Assembly (NCBI GenBank): GCA_016800925.1
Contig: JABCPU010000065.1
Span: 62,001 to 126,000, forward strand
Origin: Suillus spraguei
Lineage: Eukaryota > Basidiomycota > Agaricomycetes > Boletales > Suillaceae
DNA: 64,000 nucleotides
Direction of reading: 5' to 3'
A program made the position numbers and the translations under genes. A model generated the notes under the pieces. The model saw nothing but the letters and a program-made list of their open reading frames with translations, ran no database searches and was not told the origin of the DNA. This document shows, in pieces, positions 27,148 to 36,916 of this stretch (within the stretch, counting starts at the first letter, position 1; every line of letters starts with the position of its first letter).

Positions 27148-27209
27148 CAATAAGCTTCGATAAGCTTATTGTCTATACTTCGACTTCTTAGAAGCTCATT
27201 GCTTCTAAG
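27148..27209 (+). repeat. two adjacent perfect hairpins
   Basis: CAATAAGCTT/AAGCTTATTG with a CGAT loop (27148-27171) is followed by CTTAGAAGC/GCTTCTAAG with a TCATT loop (27187-27209). They lie just downstream of a TATA-like TATAAATAT at about 27075. Together they resemble the R/U5 part of a retroelement LTR, but no complete LTR boundaries were found. Confidence 0.5.
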
Positions 27210-27827
27210 TCTATTCATCATCATAGAACCCTTTGCTGAGATGTGGTTGTGAGACAGCACATCACACCCACCTCCAACCCAATGCAACTAGCGCACTCCA
27301 CACTAGGCAACTGATATGCACAGGCCACCGCTCTTTATAGAGCGCCCGTCACAGACACCACTCAAGTTCCTTAGCACCTGGCTAGGTCGCTAACAGCAGG
27401 TTTCTCGACCATGGAGCCAGATAGAGATGCAGATGCAGTAGTGCTGCTCCCATTGCTCTCTTGCTTCCCTTTATTCCATCTTGTCACACGCCTGCTCTTG
27501 TAACTTGTCGGAGCTGCACTAATCGCAAGTCCCAGCACAGGTCCATGATGTGATCCAGTTCCGGATGAGGTACTCCCAAACCCAAATCCATACCCATGCA
27601 AAGGCGTGCTCCGCAGTGCACCTTGAGACAAAATACTCCATAGAATGTGGAACAAAGTAGTCGCACTCAACATGCCAGAGGACCATGACGTAGGTGAAAG
27701 GTTGTGGCTATTCATGCTTCCTTCAGGCAAACCGAACGCTGAACCTAGTCAGACTTTGTTGCCAGAATCGAGATGAGAACATCTGCTTCCAGCTCTTGTC
27801 AAGAGTGGCTCCTCGCTTCCAGTCCTT

Positions 27828-28400
27828 GTATAATAGATGCACGTAGTAGTGCTATTGATAATATTATCATGAGCAATGCATCCCGGTGCTCATCCACTAA
27901 CCATAAACATTGCTGATAGTGTGCTGTATTAGTCTTCCCTAGAAGGCAGACATCTAAAGATAAATGTTCCTTCTTACCACATGCCATATGTCAATTGCTG
28001 GCTATAGGTCACTCATACGTGGGATCTATGCACAGGTCACAGGTGAGAATGACTGATAGGAGGAGTTAGTGCGTGTTGGGACATGTCGGTGAATGTTTGA
28101 ACCATGTGTAGGTCCCATACTGCTGGACAATGACAACTACCAGTGGTCCAATTAGAGGATTAGTGATTCTCTGGATCAAAAGTAACCTTTGTTCACATTC
28201 TGAAATAGATAGTGGTACTAGTGGTACTACCGTGGCCGAAGGACAGACTTGAGACCTCTTGAGCCTGGCTGAGTTGTTTACTGAGATTAGTCAAGTAGTA
28301 ATAGGTATGGGTCCTGGGACTAGCCTGGGATGGTGTGTTGTGAAGTCGGTGCTTGGCGATAAAAACTGGGATTCTGCCTAGGGAACAAAGGAGGTGGTGG
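27828..28400 (+). repeat. displaced copy of laccase 2 3' flank
   Basis: This stretch aligns with 19432-19985 over several hundred bases, from TAATAGATGCAC to GGATTCTGCCTAGGGAAC, with an extra stretch near 27.87-27.94 kb. It is the expected downstream end of the laccase 3 duplicate. Several CpG sites of the 19.5 kb copy are TpG or CpA here (for example GAGAACGACTG versus GAGAATGACTG). Confidence 0.75.
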
Positions 28401-29420
28401 TACTGCCTGGGAACAGACCTGCAAGCCGTCACAGGCTCTGGGAATCAGGCAGTTGTTAATCCTGAAGTGAATGTACTTCCAAAACATCGAACATTTTTTT
28501 CAAGGATATACATCTCCAAATTTAGTAAATATGTTAGCTAGGTACGTAACATGGTGCACTGCTGCTTTGTTTTTGATGGACAAGTGCAGACAAAACCTTG
28601 CTATCTTTTGAAATAAGGTGAATTTGCTTTCATGTCACAAGCTTCCATTTGCTTATTCTTGTTCCCCTTTCGCTTTCACAAAAAGTGATTCAATTTCAAA
28701 ACACAGCACAGCCACCTTTGTATCCTCTTGATTACATAAATTCCCCTCCCTACAAAGTCCAGTGTAAAGATACAACCTAACCTGGGCTGTAGATAAACTA
28801 CCTCCTAAGTTAGTATGTGTGGTCTTGCGCTCCATCTAGTCTGCTTCACTTGTGAAACAAGAGTGTTCGACCCTAAAGGGGGATGCCTGTTAGTATGGTT
28901 AAGTTCAAGTCAACCAATGTGCAAATGTAGCGTTGTAGTCAGCAGTAAGTTGCTGCAGTCAGCGATGATGCCGCTGGAACTAGCATCGCATGTAGCGGTG
29001 CTACCATAGTTGAGTTAAAGTCAGTAACAGTAACATTGAGCGAGCGGTGGCGAGCGATAAAGTCAGCGGTAGCGGTAAGGTTGCGAGCGGTGCAAAGAAA
29101 CAGTAAAGAAGCCGCGGTACTTTCAGCAGTAAAGTAGTGGTGCGTGAGAAGTTCAGTCAAAATAGCAATCAAGAGTCCAGTGGTAACAGTGAAAGAGCGA
29201 GATTGATTAACAAGCGGTAACAAACTTTAAAGACTAAGTCTACTACTGGGTGTTCCAGAGCTAGACACTAATCCTGACCTATAGTACATGCAATGGGGTA
29301 AAATCAGGTATCGTATCGTGCAGGGTACGCAGTGCTTATATCCTAATCATATGTACTCAGAATGCTCTAGGCAAGATCAGTAGCACTCAAGTACAGTAAC
29401 TGCCATATGTAAACATAGCG
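28401..29420. other. non-coding stretch
   Basis: No gene recognised. It contains a locally repetitive GCGGT/AGCGA-rich patch at 28.94-29.22 kb and otherwise no family resemblance. Confidence 0.4.
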
Positions 29421-29651
29421 CAAGGCGCTGCGGCACAAGGCGCTGCGGCACAAGGCGCTGCGGCACAAGGCGCTGCGGCACAAGGCGCTGCGGCACAAGG
29501 CGCTGCGGCACAAGGCGCTGCGGCACAAGGCGCTGCGGCACACAGGCGCTGCGGCACAAGGCGCTGCGGCACAAGGCGCTGCGGCACAAGGCGCTGCGGC
29601 ACAAGGCGCTGCGGCACAAGGCGCTGCGGCACAAGGCGCTGCGGCACAAGG
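29421..29651 (+). repeat. 15-bp GC-rich minisatellite, 15 units
   Basis: The unit CAAGGCGCTGCGGCA is repeated 15 times from 29421 to 29646, plus a few bases. Fourteen units are identical; the ninth (29541) has one extra base (CACAGG instead of CAAGG). Because the unit is a multiple of three with no stop on the minus strand, all three minus frames stay open and read as five-residue repeats (AAPCA, CRSAL, VPQRL). The array sits abruptly in moderate-GC relic DNA. There is no evidence of translation. Confidence 0.95.
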
Positions 29652-30200
29652 CAACATGTAATACTACTTGCTGTGGAATCAGTGATAACAACATAAAACA
29701 AACAACGCACCAAATGGAGCTATGTGGATGCAGCAAGGACATGGGAGGACATTGGTACATGGAACATGGTGCAGCAATTGGTATGGTGTGTGGTAAGCAT
29801 GGGATGCTGCCAGAAGTGCTAAAGGGGTAAGATGGCCATGGACAAGTGGTAACTCCTATAGACGTGAGGCGAGTGTCAAAAGATAGGGTTTTAAGCCCAG
29901 CGCCAATATGTTTGTTACACCAGTATCAGTATGGCATGTCCCTGCCCCGAGGCTGAGTAGTAGAGTACTACTTCACCTTCCACCATTTCCATCCATTTTA
30001 ACCATTTTTTGATGGGATACGTGGGCTGGTCCCATGAGCAAGGGTCTCATTAGGGTCAGTCTGGCAAAAGTAGGTGTGAAGTGAGTACTGGTGACAGGAC
30101 TTGTGAGTGCTTGTTTCTATTCTTTTGGTTGGTGGTGAAACTGATTTGAGCTAGTCTTCCCCTGTGGAACCATTTGGTGAGGTGGATGACTATGATATTT
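29652..30200. other. non-coding stretch between minisatellite and DPP V relic
   Basis: No gene or known repeat recognised. Confidence 0.35.
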
Positions 30201-30349
30201 CCCAAACACAAGTCACCTTCACTGCCAAAGACCTGCAACTCCCCAAGGCCACACACACTAGGCAAAATGTGCATGTACTTCATATATTGCTCTTCATTAC
30301 TAACTCTACCATATAGATATATCTCGTTGCACATGACAGAAATGACCTC

Positions 30350-31430
30350 AGGCAGCTTACCTCAGATATCCAAGGTGCGACACACTCCCTGTGTTCAGCC
30401 CTTCTGGTAATAAAGTCGCCTGGCTGGAACTGGTTCTTGATGGGCATGAGAGTAATTGGTAGGTTCTGTGACATATCCGTATACCACTCTGACTTTAATT
30501 TGTGCATGTACCCTTCACTTGCCCGTACACTCATGTGTACAGCGCGAGGGTAGTGATATATGATCTTGAGAAAAGTGTTCGATTCACCATTACAGAGGAC
30601 TGGGACCGTTCCCCTGACTCTATTATCATGGGTTCATCCTCATCCAGTTGTCCTTGCTTCCTTCATTTCTGTCTCTTACATTATTATCCTCATCAATTCC
30701 TTTCACTGTTCCCTCCTATATGATTGTTGTCATATTAGTCAGCTAACCTAATCCCAGTTCTCACCTTCCTCTGTCATCATTTATGCCACTACCAGTGATC
30801 ACGCCTGCAATAAGATCTTTGCCCTGGCTGTTCCACCTACACCTCCCTCCAATTCCACATGAGCCACTCTACCTACAGCCCTCACTTCCAGCGGTTCTGT
30901 ATCCAGCTTTATGCCAATACCAGGTGGCAGAGCCACCTTTGTGCTTTCCAACCTTACATCTCCAAATGAGGTGTACGAGCTTAGTGGGCTTGACACCACA
31001 GAGCAGAATCTCTTAGCAGGAAGAAAGGCAGATGTGGAGGCAACGACGCTTAATCACCTTACTTTGTTCTCTTCTGCTGGGTTCCAGGGCAAAGATCTCT
31101 CCCCCAGGAAAGATTTCTGGGTCAAAGGTATGGCTGAGGGGCAGGACATACATGGTTTTGTGATTACTCCACTTGGATTCAAAAGTAGGGTTAATAGGAA
31201 GTGGCCTGCAGTGATGCTTATTCATGAGGGTCCAGAGAGTGCCAGGTTTGATCAGTGGTTGACATGATGGAATCCCAATGGTACACAATTTCCTTTTGTT
31301 GGGTTACAAGGTTTAGACTTATGTTTGGGCTATGTGTGCTCTAGTCTTTGTGAGGTAGGGATATGTGGTTGTTGCTATCAATCCAATGGGATCCATGTCA
31401 TTTGGACTGAGTGGGAGGGTTGAGATATGT
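30350..31430 (+). pseudogene. dipeptidyl-peptidase V-like (S9 family) pseudogene
   Basis: Separate frames give pieces of a secreted S9 prolyl-oligopeptidase-type enzyme: FSPSGNKVAWLELVLDGHES (30.39 kb), VVIYDLEKSVRFTITEDWDR (30.56 kb), GRATFVLSNLTSPNEVYELS (30.92 kb) and LTLFSSAGFQGKDLSPRKDFW, continuing to WPAVMLIHEGPESARFDQW. The gene then meets TGA at 31265-31267, where relatives have Arg before WNPN. A further piece, VVVAINPMGS, lies past a putative intron. The catalytic Ser/Asp/His segment is not present. Lengths and frames are broken, so this is a captured or dying gene inside the relic field. Confidence 0.7.
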
Positions 31431-31446
31431 ATGTATATATCAATGT

Positions 31447-33264
31447 TTATATAACAGACGAAGCAATTTCCAGTGCCTGAATCCAAAGTAAACTATATGA
31501 ATGAGCATTACTGGGATAGTTATGATTTAGTAGAGGGTCTAATTGATACTGAAAGGACTGCATTTGCTCGACTGTGAATGGACAATGAGGATTGGGAACA
31601 TCAACATGGGATAGGTGTGTAGGTTGGTTGGAAACAAATGGATTCATACCATCCTCATCTGGTATATTGTGAGTATCATGATGGGAATGCAAATGACTGT
31701 TGTCAATATCATCCCAGTCTATCCCATAGCTGACAATATTATCCACCATATCATCTCCTGGTGGATGGACAATGCTTGATCTATGTCCATTCTCTATAAT
31801 TCCCTGTACAAACATGTGTTGTGATGAATGGTGAGGTTCACCTTGGCAACCAAAGACATGGGAATTCCATGCTGCAGCCCATTGACCTGCGTCATTGTTG
31901 ACCATGGGTAGAAATAGAAAATGCAATAGCCAAAGATGTGCATTGGAGTTGACATCAAGCCCATCCTGAGCCTCGAGAGTCTGGAACAGGTCCTTCCACT
32001 TCCAACCAAATCCATCGGTGACATCAACCCAGAGTCGTTCAATGCATATGTTATGGGCACTCCTAGTGGCAGATAGGCAAAATGAAATTAGAAATGCTAT
32101 TGGACAGATAGACAAACCATCATAGTTACTGCCCCCAAATATATGATCCCCAATCAACACCTCTAACATCTTTCATACATGCAGCAACCAGTAAATTCTC
32201 TGTACCATGATCTCCCCTCACACGGCTGGGATAGCCATAAGAATCAGCAATATCTTCAAAAAGTGATAGCACTGTTGTGGAGCGATTGTTATTGTTAACA
32301 CGGATTCCAAGAACATAACAAGAGAATCCATGTATGACAAGTTTCCAGCAAATAAGGCCTGATGGGTGATAATTGAAAGTGAGAATATGTAGTAGACATA
32401 AAGTAGGCTTGTGAATGTACCATGCTGCCCATCATGCTGAACCAGAGCCATAGGACCAGGAACAGAATAGACTCAATGTTCAATACATCAAGGTCCAAAA
32501 TTATGAGGTGATGGACCAACCACCCTAAGATATGATTCTGCAATGCATTGTCGTGGAACACATTCACCAAGCTGCAAGAGGTATCCACCAATCATCTAGC
32601 GCCAAAAGATGGAAATTGATTGTAGATATGAAGGATGAGTTGGTCAAGCTCTCCATCTAATAGAAGTGATAGGTCACTTGAGGTCCCCACATGGTATGTA
32701 CGAGTGACACTCCCATCAAGCTGAGGCTCATCAACATAAACTGGTGGGCTGGGTGCTGACAGACCATGATCTAGCAGTTGACAACAGATAGTCTGTGGGT
32801 GACAATGATACAGCTCAGCCAGACATGTGTGTGAAACACGTCCTGCATTCAATATCACTAGATCAGCAGGGTTAATATCAATGGGAGGTCGTCCCACAGA
32901 TCCTTGAGACATGCAGGAGCCCAGCCCGACAGGAGGGGCATCTGGCGGATCTGATGAGGATGTTGTGGCAGCATCTAGTGCTGTGATCATGCGTGAGACA
33001 CTCGTAGTGATGACCTGCTGCTCAGAATCTGTAAATGCTTGCAAGAGTTCAGTATAAAATCAGAAATGCATTCCCTGCATGGTAAAATACCTGGGATATT
33101 GAATCCAAGAATTGCAAGCAAAGCTGTTTCTGCTCCATTAAACCTGCAGCATCTCCAAGCTGAGTGCATAGAGCAACATGGACATGCTCTCCAAGAGTTA
33201 AGAAGGACTGGAATGTGTTTTGCACAACAATAAAGACATGGTCGAGGCTGAGGTTATCAGCCAT
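31447..33264 (-). pseudogene. DDE integrase-core transposase, inactivated
   Basis: This resembles the integrase-core protein family common in mushrooms. It starts MADNLSLDHVFIV at 33264. After a helical N-terminus and a helix-turn-helix-like stretch it shows VQHDGQHG (first Asp), RVRGDHGTENL (second Asp) and ICIERLWVDVTDGFG (Glu), with 34 residues between second Asp and Glu. Introns at 32416-32363 and about 32121-32063 (CAG/GTACAT and GTAACT...CTAG) restore these motifs. Lesions: a one-base loss at about 32597 and two TGA codons at about 32485 and 32497, each where Arg (CGA) is expected. Family Arg residues are also replaced by Cys or Gln. The C-terminus is low-complexity His/Asp/Asn-rich. 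The change pattern indicates CpG decay. Confidence 0.8.
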
Positions 33265-33503
33265 TAGATTGAGCAGTCTCTACTAGTACATTGAGAGTTG
33301 GCATGCAGTATATATGTGTGTAATCAGGCAAAAGGATCCACTGAACTCCAATTACATGCCCGTAGGTGTTCCCTCTTAAGAATGGGAATGGACGGTCAGG
33401 AAAAATGGCCTCTGAAAGGGAATGTATCTCACCAACTGGATTCACTGTGACTCTAGTATTTCCTCCTGGTTTATCTTTATGCTATGTGTTTGTCAGCGGT
33501 TCA

Positions 33504-33740
33504 CTGCATAGAAATTCACATTCTTAACATGCCTTATGCATTTTACATTAATGCTTTGAATTGAATTACTTGTCCAAATTCAATGTGAATGAATCAGAAA
33601 AAAGATTAATATATCATATACTGTTTATTGTATTTCGCACTCAAAAAATATAAATATGCAGGTGAATGATGTGAAGAGACAACATTTGAGATAAGCGAGT
33701 TAAGCTATTAAGCAGTCAAAATGTGAATTTCCTGATGTGT
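33504..33740 (-). mobile_element. MITE, degenerate copy
   Basis: Reverse-complement relative of the element at 54233-54505. It shares TTGTATTTCGCACTCAAAAA and GGTGAATGATGTGA, and ends with GAAATTCACATTC and GTGAATTTCCTGATG. Its termini are more diverged than those of the other copy. Confidence 0.7.
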
Positions 33741-33825
33741 AAAACTGAGTTGGTATTACTTTGCAGAACGTGTCCAAGACTTGCGTGCAACTCAACAATA
33801 CACAATCACTCTTGATACATGCCTC

Positions 33826-33928
33826 TATGGAAAGCCAGACCACCATGCTCTACTTCCAAGGTTCCCACTTCTCAGAACCTTCCTAGTAAGGTAAATAGCT
33901 TCTATTGGCCTCCAAACACCTTGTGCTA
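33826..33928 (+). repeat. dispersed 100-bp repeat, copy 1
   Basis: It begins GGAAAGCCAGACCACCATGC and runs to CCTCCAAACACCTTGTGC. It matches 36817-36916 in inverted orientation over its whole length and 53893-53948 over about 55 bp. It probably marks the end of a mobile element of unknown class. Confidence 0.75.
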
Positions 33929-34468
33929 CTCGCGACTGTTCGAAAAATTTAAAATTTATTCACCGTCAGTTATTTAATGCATGTGCAGGTCTGGAGCTTC
34001 GGCCGCAAGAAATATATCTTGTGAAAGCAAACGCTGGAATAATTTGTGCCTGTGAAGTATAAACCATGCCAAAATGCAATGACGGCTTCCCAATCTAGGC
34101 TCAGGCAAATGTTCCACCTTGGTCACGGTGAACAGTTATCGCAATGATTTAGACACACCTTTTATGTGCCCCGATAGCAAAGAATGTTCAAAATACTAAT
34201 AGGTCCCTTTGCTTGCAAAGTTCTTCTTGATCGCGAGTGCATTCTAAAGTCACTGCAGATGCTCTGTACAGTGGCCCGCAGATCAGTATGACGCTCCAAA
34301 AGGAACTTAATAAATTGCGCGATACACAACATCAAGTGCGCGATACGGCATTCCAACAGGCGACCAAGCTTCAAATGATTTATAAGGCCTGGCCAGTAGT
34401 AGTAATGGGTGCATATTATTATCAAGAGAGTGCACCATAGAAAGGGTGAGTTTGGTCAGGCAAGGTAT

Positions 34469-34725
34469 AGCTCCATAGTATGGTACTATAAAAGCACTGA
34501 GTAGAGGAGGGAACAGATTGAATAGTAATATTTTTATCAATAAAGCAATCTTCCGACCAGGGATCAATACGAGGGTGTAGAGTCCGGTAGTAAGGGTATA
34601 GGCAATAAATGCTCCGTAGTATGTTACTAGAAAAGATACTAAAAAGAAGAGTGCACAAGAGATCAGACAGTAATATTCACGTCACCAATAAAACAATATT
34701 CAGACAAGGGATCAATACGAGGGGC
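34469..34725 (+). repeat. imperfect direct repeat, about 142-bp period
   Basis: Two copies share CTCCRTAGTATG, ACTAKAAAAG, CAGTAATATT-like and GGGATCAATACGAGGG landmarks. The copies start at about 34469 and 34611 and are clearly diverged. Confidence 0.65.
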
Positions 34726-35072
34726 AGATAGGGCTATCAGGATCGCGGACACCACGCAAGATGATATCAGATGGTTAAGGCTCTACAAAGTCAAGCGGCT
34801 GGCAACACGACGATGTTGAACGCTGGGAGAATAAAAGATGCGTTGAAAGTATATCGATAGTGGCGAAGTGCAACCCAGCCTTAGAAAAAGAGCCATTCGA
34901 TGACTCAAGGTGTATTTCGCGAGGTCTGTGGCACCAGACAGTCGTCGAATAACATTTCGAGAGCTCGTCAATATCTGCATTAGAACTTTCATAAAAAAAA
35001 CTAAATTCCAGGCGAGAGAGAAAAGTTGCAGTGAAAGATGAACTACATAGAATATGAGACTGTGCGATGGGT

Positions 35073-35096
35073 GGAGTTACCTAATATGGTAACTCC
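35073..35096 (+). repeat. perfect 9-bp inverted repeat
   Basis: GGAGTTACC and GGTAACTCC are separated by a 6-base TAATAT loop. It is isolated, with no gene next to it. Confidence 0.7.
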
Positions 35097-35259
35097 GCTA
35101 GCGGGTATCGGAGTCAAACAAAAAAGTGACTACATACTACATTGACCGGTTGATTTCCAGCATGAACTCCTAGTCTGATGGCCGATATCATGCAGATGGA
35201 GGCCTGATGTTCTCAAAATACCAATTTTGCCATAATTCAACTACTGGAGCTTAGCGACG

Positions 35260-35690
35260 TTTACGTTTGCAAAGATGCATATGTATGCTCTATGCTGTTT
35301 GCCGGCAACGTTACTCCCTCGAGCCAACACAACTTCTCTCGCTCGCACTGACGTATAATGTCAAAGAATTCTTGCCGCATGCTTTTGAGCAACTCATTTC
35401 AGCTCGCATCAACGATATCTCTGACGAGGAATGTCACGCTATCAGGTCCGTTGTGTGAAACCCTATACTCAAAGTCAAGGAACGTCTCGATGTGCACCAT
35501 CGGCCCATTGCATAGGAAGTCCCACCTATGATGCGTGCAGCAACTTGTACAAAGCAAAAGAGATGTGAGGAGGACCGGAAACAGCTGTGGTGGAATGGAA
35601 TAGATAGATTTTTGCTGAATGGACGAATTCTTCAACCTTGTAAGGAGGCTGTCGAACGCTCGGCTCATCAGAGAGATGATCCAACCTAGA
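35260..35690 (+). pseudogene. BTB/POZ-associated protein fragment
   Basis: One frame reads LLSLALTYNVKEFLPHAFEQ, then ARINDISDEECHAI. Downstream, in shifted frames, come VKERLDVHHRPIA-like and LYKAKEM...EWNR-like words. This order resembles the C-terminal half of the many BTB-domain proteins of mushrooms. The frame breaks after about 35458 and no BTB domain is visible upstream. The assignment rests on a remembered family pattern and is tentative. Confidence 0.35.
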
Positions 35691-35773
35691 CTGCTGGAGG
35701 GCCATATTATATATTGTGAAATAACTAGTAGCTGGTGTATCGCGCACTTTGAGGTTGTGTGTCGCGCAATCCT

Positions 35774-36103
35774 GCACAGTCCAAGAATTTGATCATGTTG
35801 TAGCAACCACCTGGCAGTTACGGTGAACTTCTAAAGAAATCATCCACGAGTGAATGTCAAGGTATATTCTGATAGAAACAAAACTTGTCATCAGCAGGTT
35901 TCAAACCTGCACAGTCCAAGAGAAACAAATTTTGTTTCTGTTGTAGCAACCACCAGGCTAGACCAGTTACGATGAACTTCCAAAGAAACCATCCACGAGT
36001 GAATGTTTGTTCCGATAGAAAAAACCTCATCGTCGCCAGGTTTCGAAACTGCACAACGCAGGAGAAACAGATTTTGATTCTGCCGTAGCAACCACCAGAT
36101 AAG
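35774..36103 (+). repeat. about 140-bp tandem repeat, 2.4 copies
   Basis: Copies start at 35774, 35910 and 36052 (last partial). Each has CACAGTCCAAGA or a variant, GTAGCAACCACC, CCATCCACGAGTGAATGT and a CAGGTTTC motif. Confidence 0.8.
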
Positions 36104-36160
36104 TTGAAAACTTATGGGGACCCTGACTGACATGGCTCGAAAAAGATGACATGGACAATA

Positions 36161-36400
36161 AAATTCGAGTCTGAATGTCTACGGGACAATGCAATTGCCC
36201 CGACGAGGGACAAAGACTGAGATGATTCTAATTCACCATCATTAGCAGCAGGTTCAATATGATTGATGTTACCACTAAGTAAATTCGAGTTTGAACGTCT
36301 ACGGGACAATACAATCGCCCCGACGAGGGACAAAGACTGAGATAATTCTAATTCACCATCCTTAGCAGCAGGTTCAATATGATTTATGTTACCACTAAGT
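36161..36400 (-). repeat. two near-identical 120-bp tandem copies
   Basis: 36161-36280 and 36281-36400 differ at only a few bases, several of them C/T or G/A. The unit is exactly 40 codons long and open on the minus strand, where it gives a 40-residue repeat containing LSGNINHIEPAA. A 106-codon frame (36432-36112) spans both copies. There is no other sign of a gene. Confidence 0.9.
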
Positions 36401-36816
36401 ATACACGGAATTTCTGGAAATACAGAAGGCAATCAGCAGATACTAAAAAAACAAGGACGATGAGACACTGTCACCACCTTATATTGAAGGCCAGACATGG
36501 AGGATTGGAGACGGGAGTCACATCTTCCCACAAAACGGTGGCCATGCAGCAATCCAGTTCATAACATCATGACCTCGAACTCGACGACAGTGAGAGTACA
36601 GCAATGAATCACTGAGGCCATGGGGATTTCAGCGAAACGCGAACTTGGCCGAGCGAACGAGCAATCGAAGAAGATGAGAGAAGAATACGATTCAAGGTCA
36701 AAAGCAACACATGCAGGAAGACGACCGATTTGAATGAGGTCCCAGTGGTAAAAAAACGATATAACCCACTCCCTTACGGTAGTGGGAATAAATCTATATG
36801 ACACATTAGAATGGTC

Positions 36817-36916
36817 GCACAGGGTGTTTGGAGGCCAATGAAAGCACTTAACTTACTAGGAAGGTTCTGAGAAGTGGAAACCTTGGAAGTAGAGCACGGT
36901 GGTCTGGCTTTCCATA
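36817..36916 (-). repeat. dispersed 100-bp repeat, copy 2 (inverted)
   Basis: Inverted relative to the copy at 33826-33928, with which it encloses about 2.9 kb. On the minus strand part of it is translated in frame with the end of the helicase relic (QTTVLYFQGFHFSEPS). Confidence 0.75.

Larger units (their letters stand above)
23101..27827. other. foreign segment splitting laccase 3 from its 3' flank (relic field)
   Basis: About 4.7 kb with no intact gene, lying between the broken laccase 3 and the displaced copy of its downstream flank. It contains a helicase fragment (24030-24250), degenerate open frames of unknown origin (24818-25174, 26017-26541 and 27371-27730, all minus strand), a C/T-rich tract (26.5-27.0 kb), hairpins and a GTT microsatellite. 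The segment looks poor in CpG. I read it as one or more decayed insertions; the families other than the helicase are not identified. Confidence 0.5.
33929..35250. other. non-coding relic DNA
   Basis: No gene recognised. It contains the tandem duplication at 34469-34725 and a perfect 9-bp hairpin at 35073-35096 (GGAGTTACC, loop TAATAT, GGTAACTCC). Confidence 0.4.

Noticed and set aside
26490..27266. Solo LTR (TATA box, hairpins, CATCACA end)
   Set aside because: No matching TG-start or target-site duplication was found. Only the hairpins are reported.
29421..29651. Possible CRISPR-like array
   Set aside because: The units are contiguous with no spacers and the genome is eukaryotic.
29367..29760. 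Overlapping Ala/Pro/Cys- and Gln-rich open frames over the minisatellite
   Set aside because: They arise only because a 15-bp unit without stops keeps all three minus frames open.
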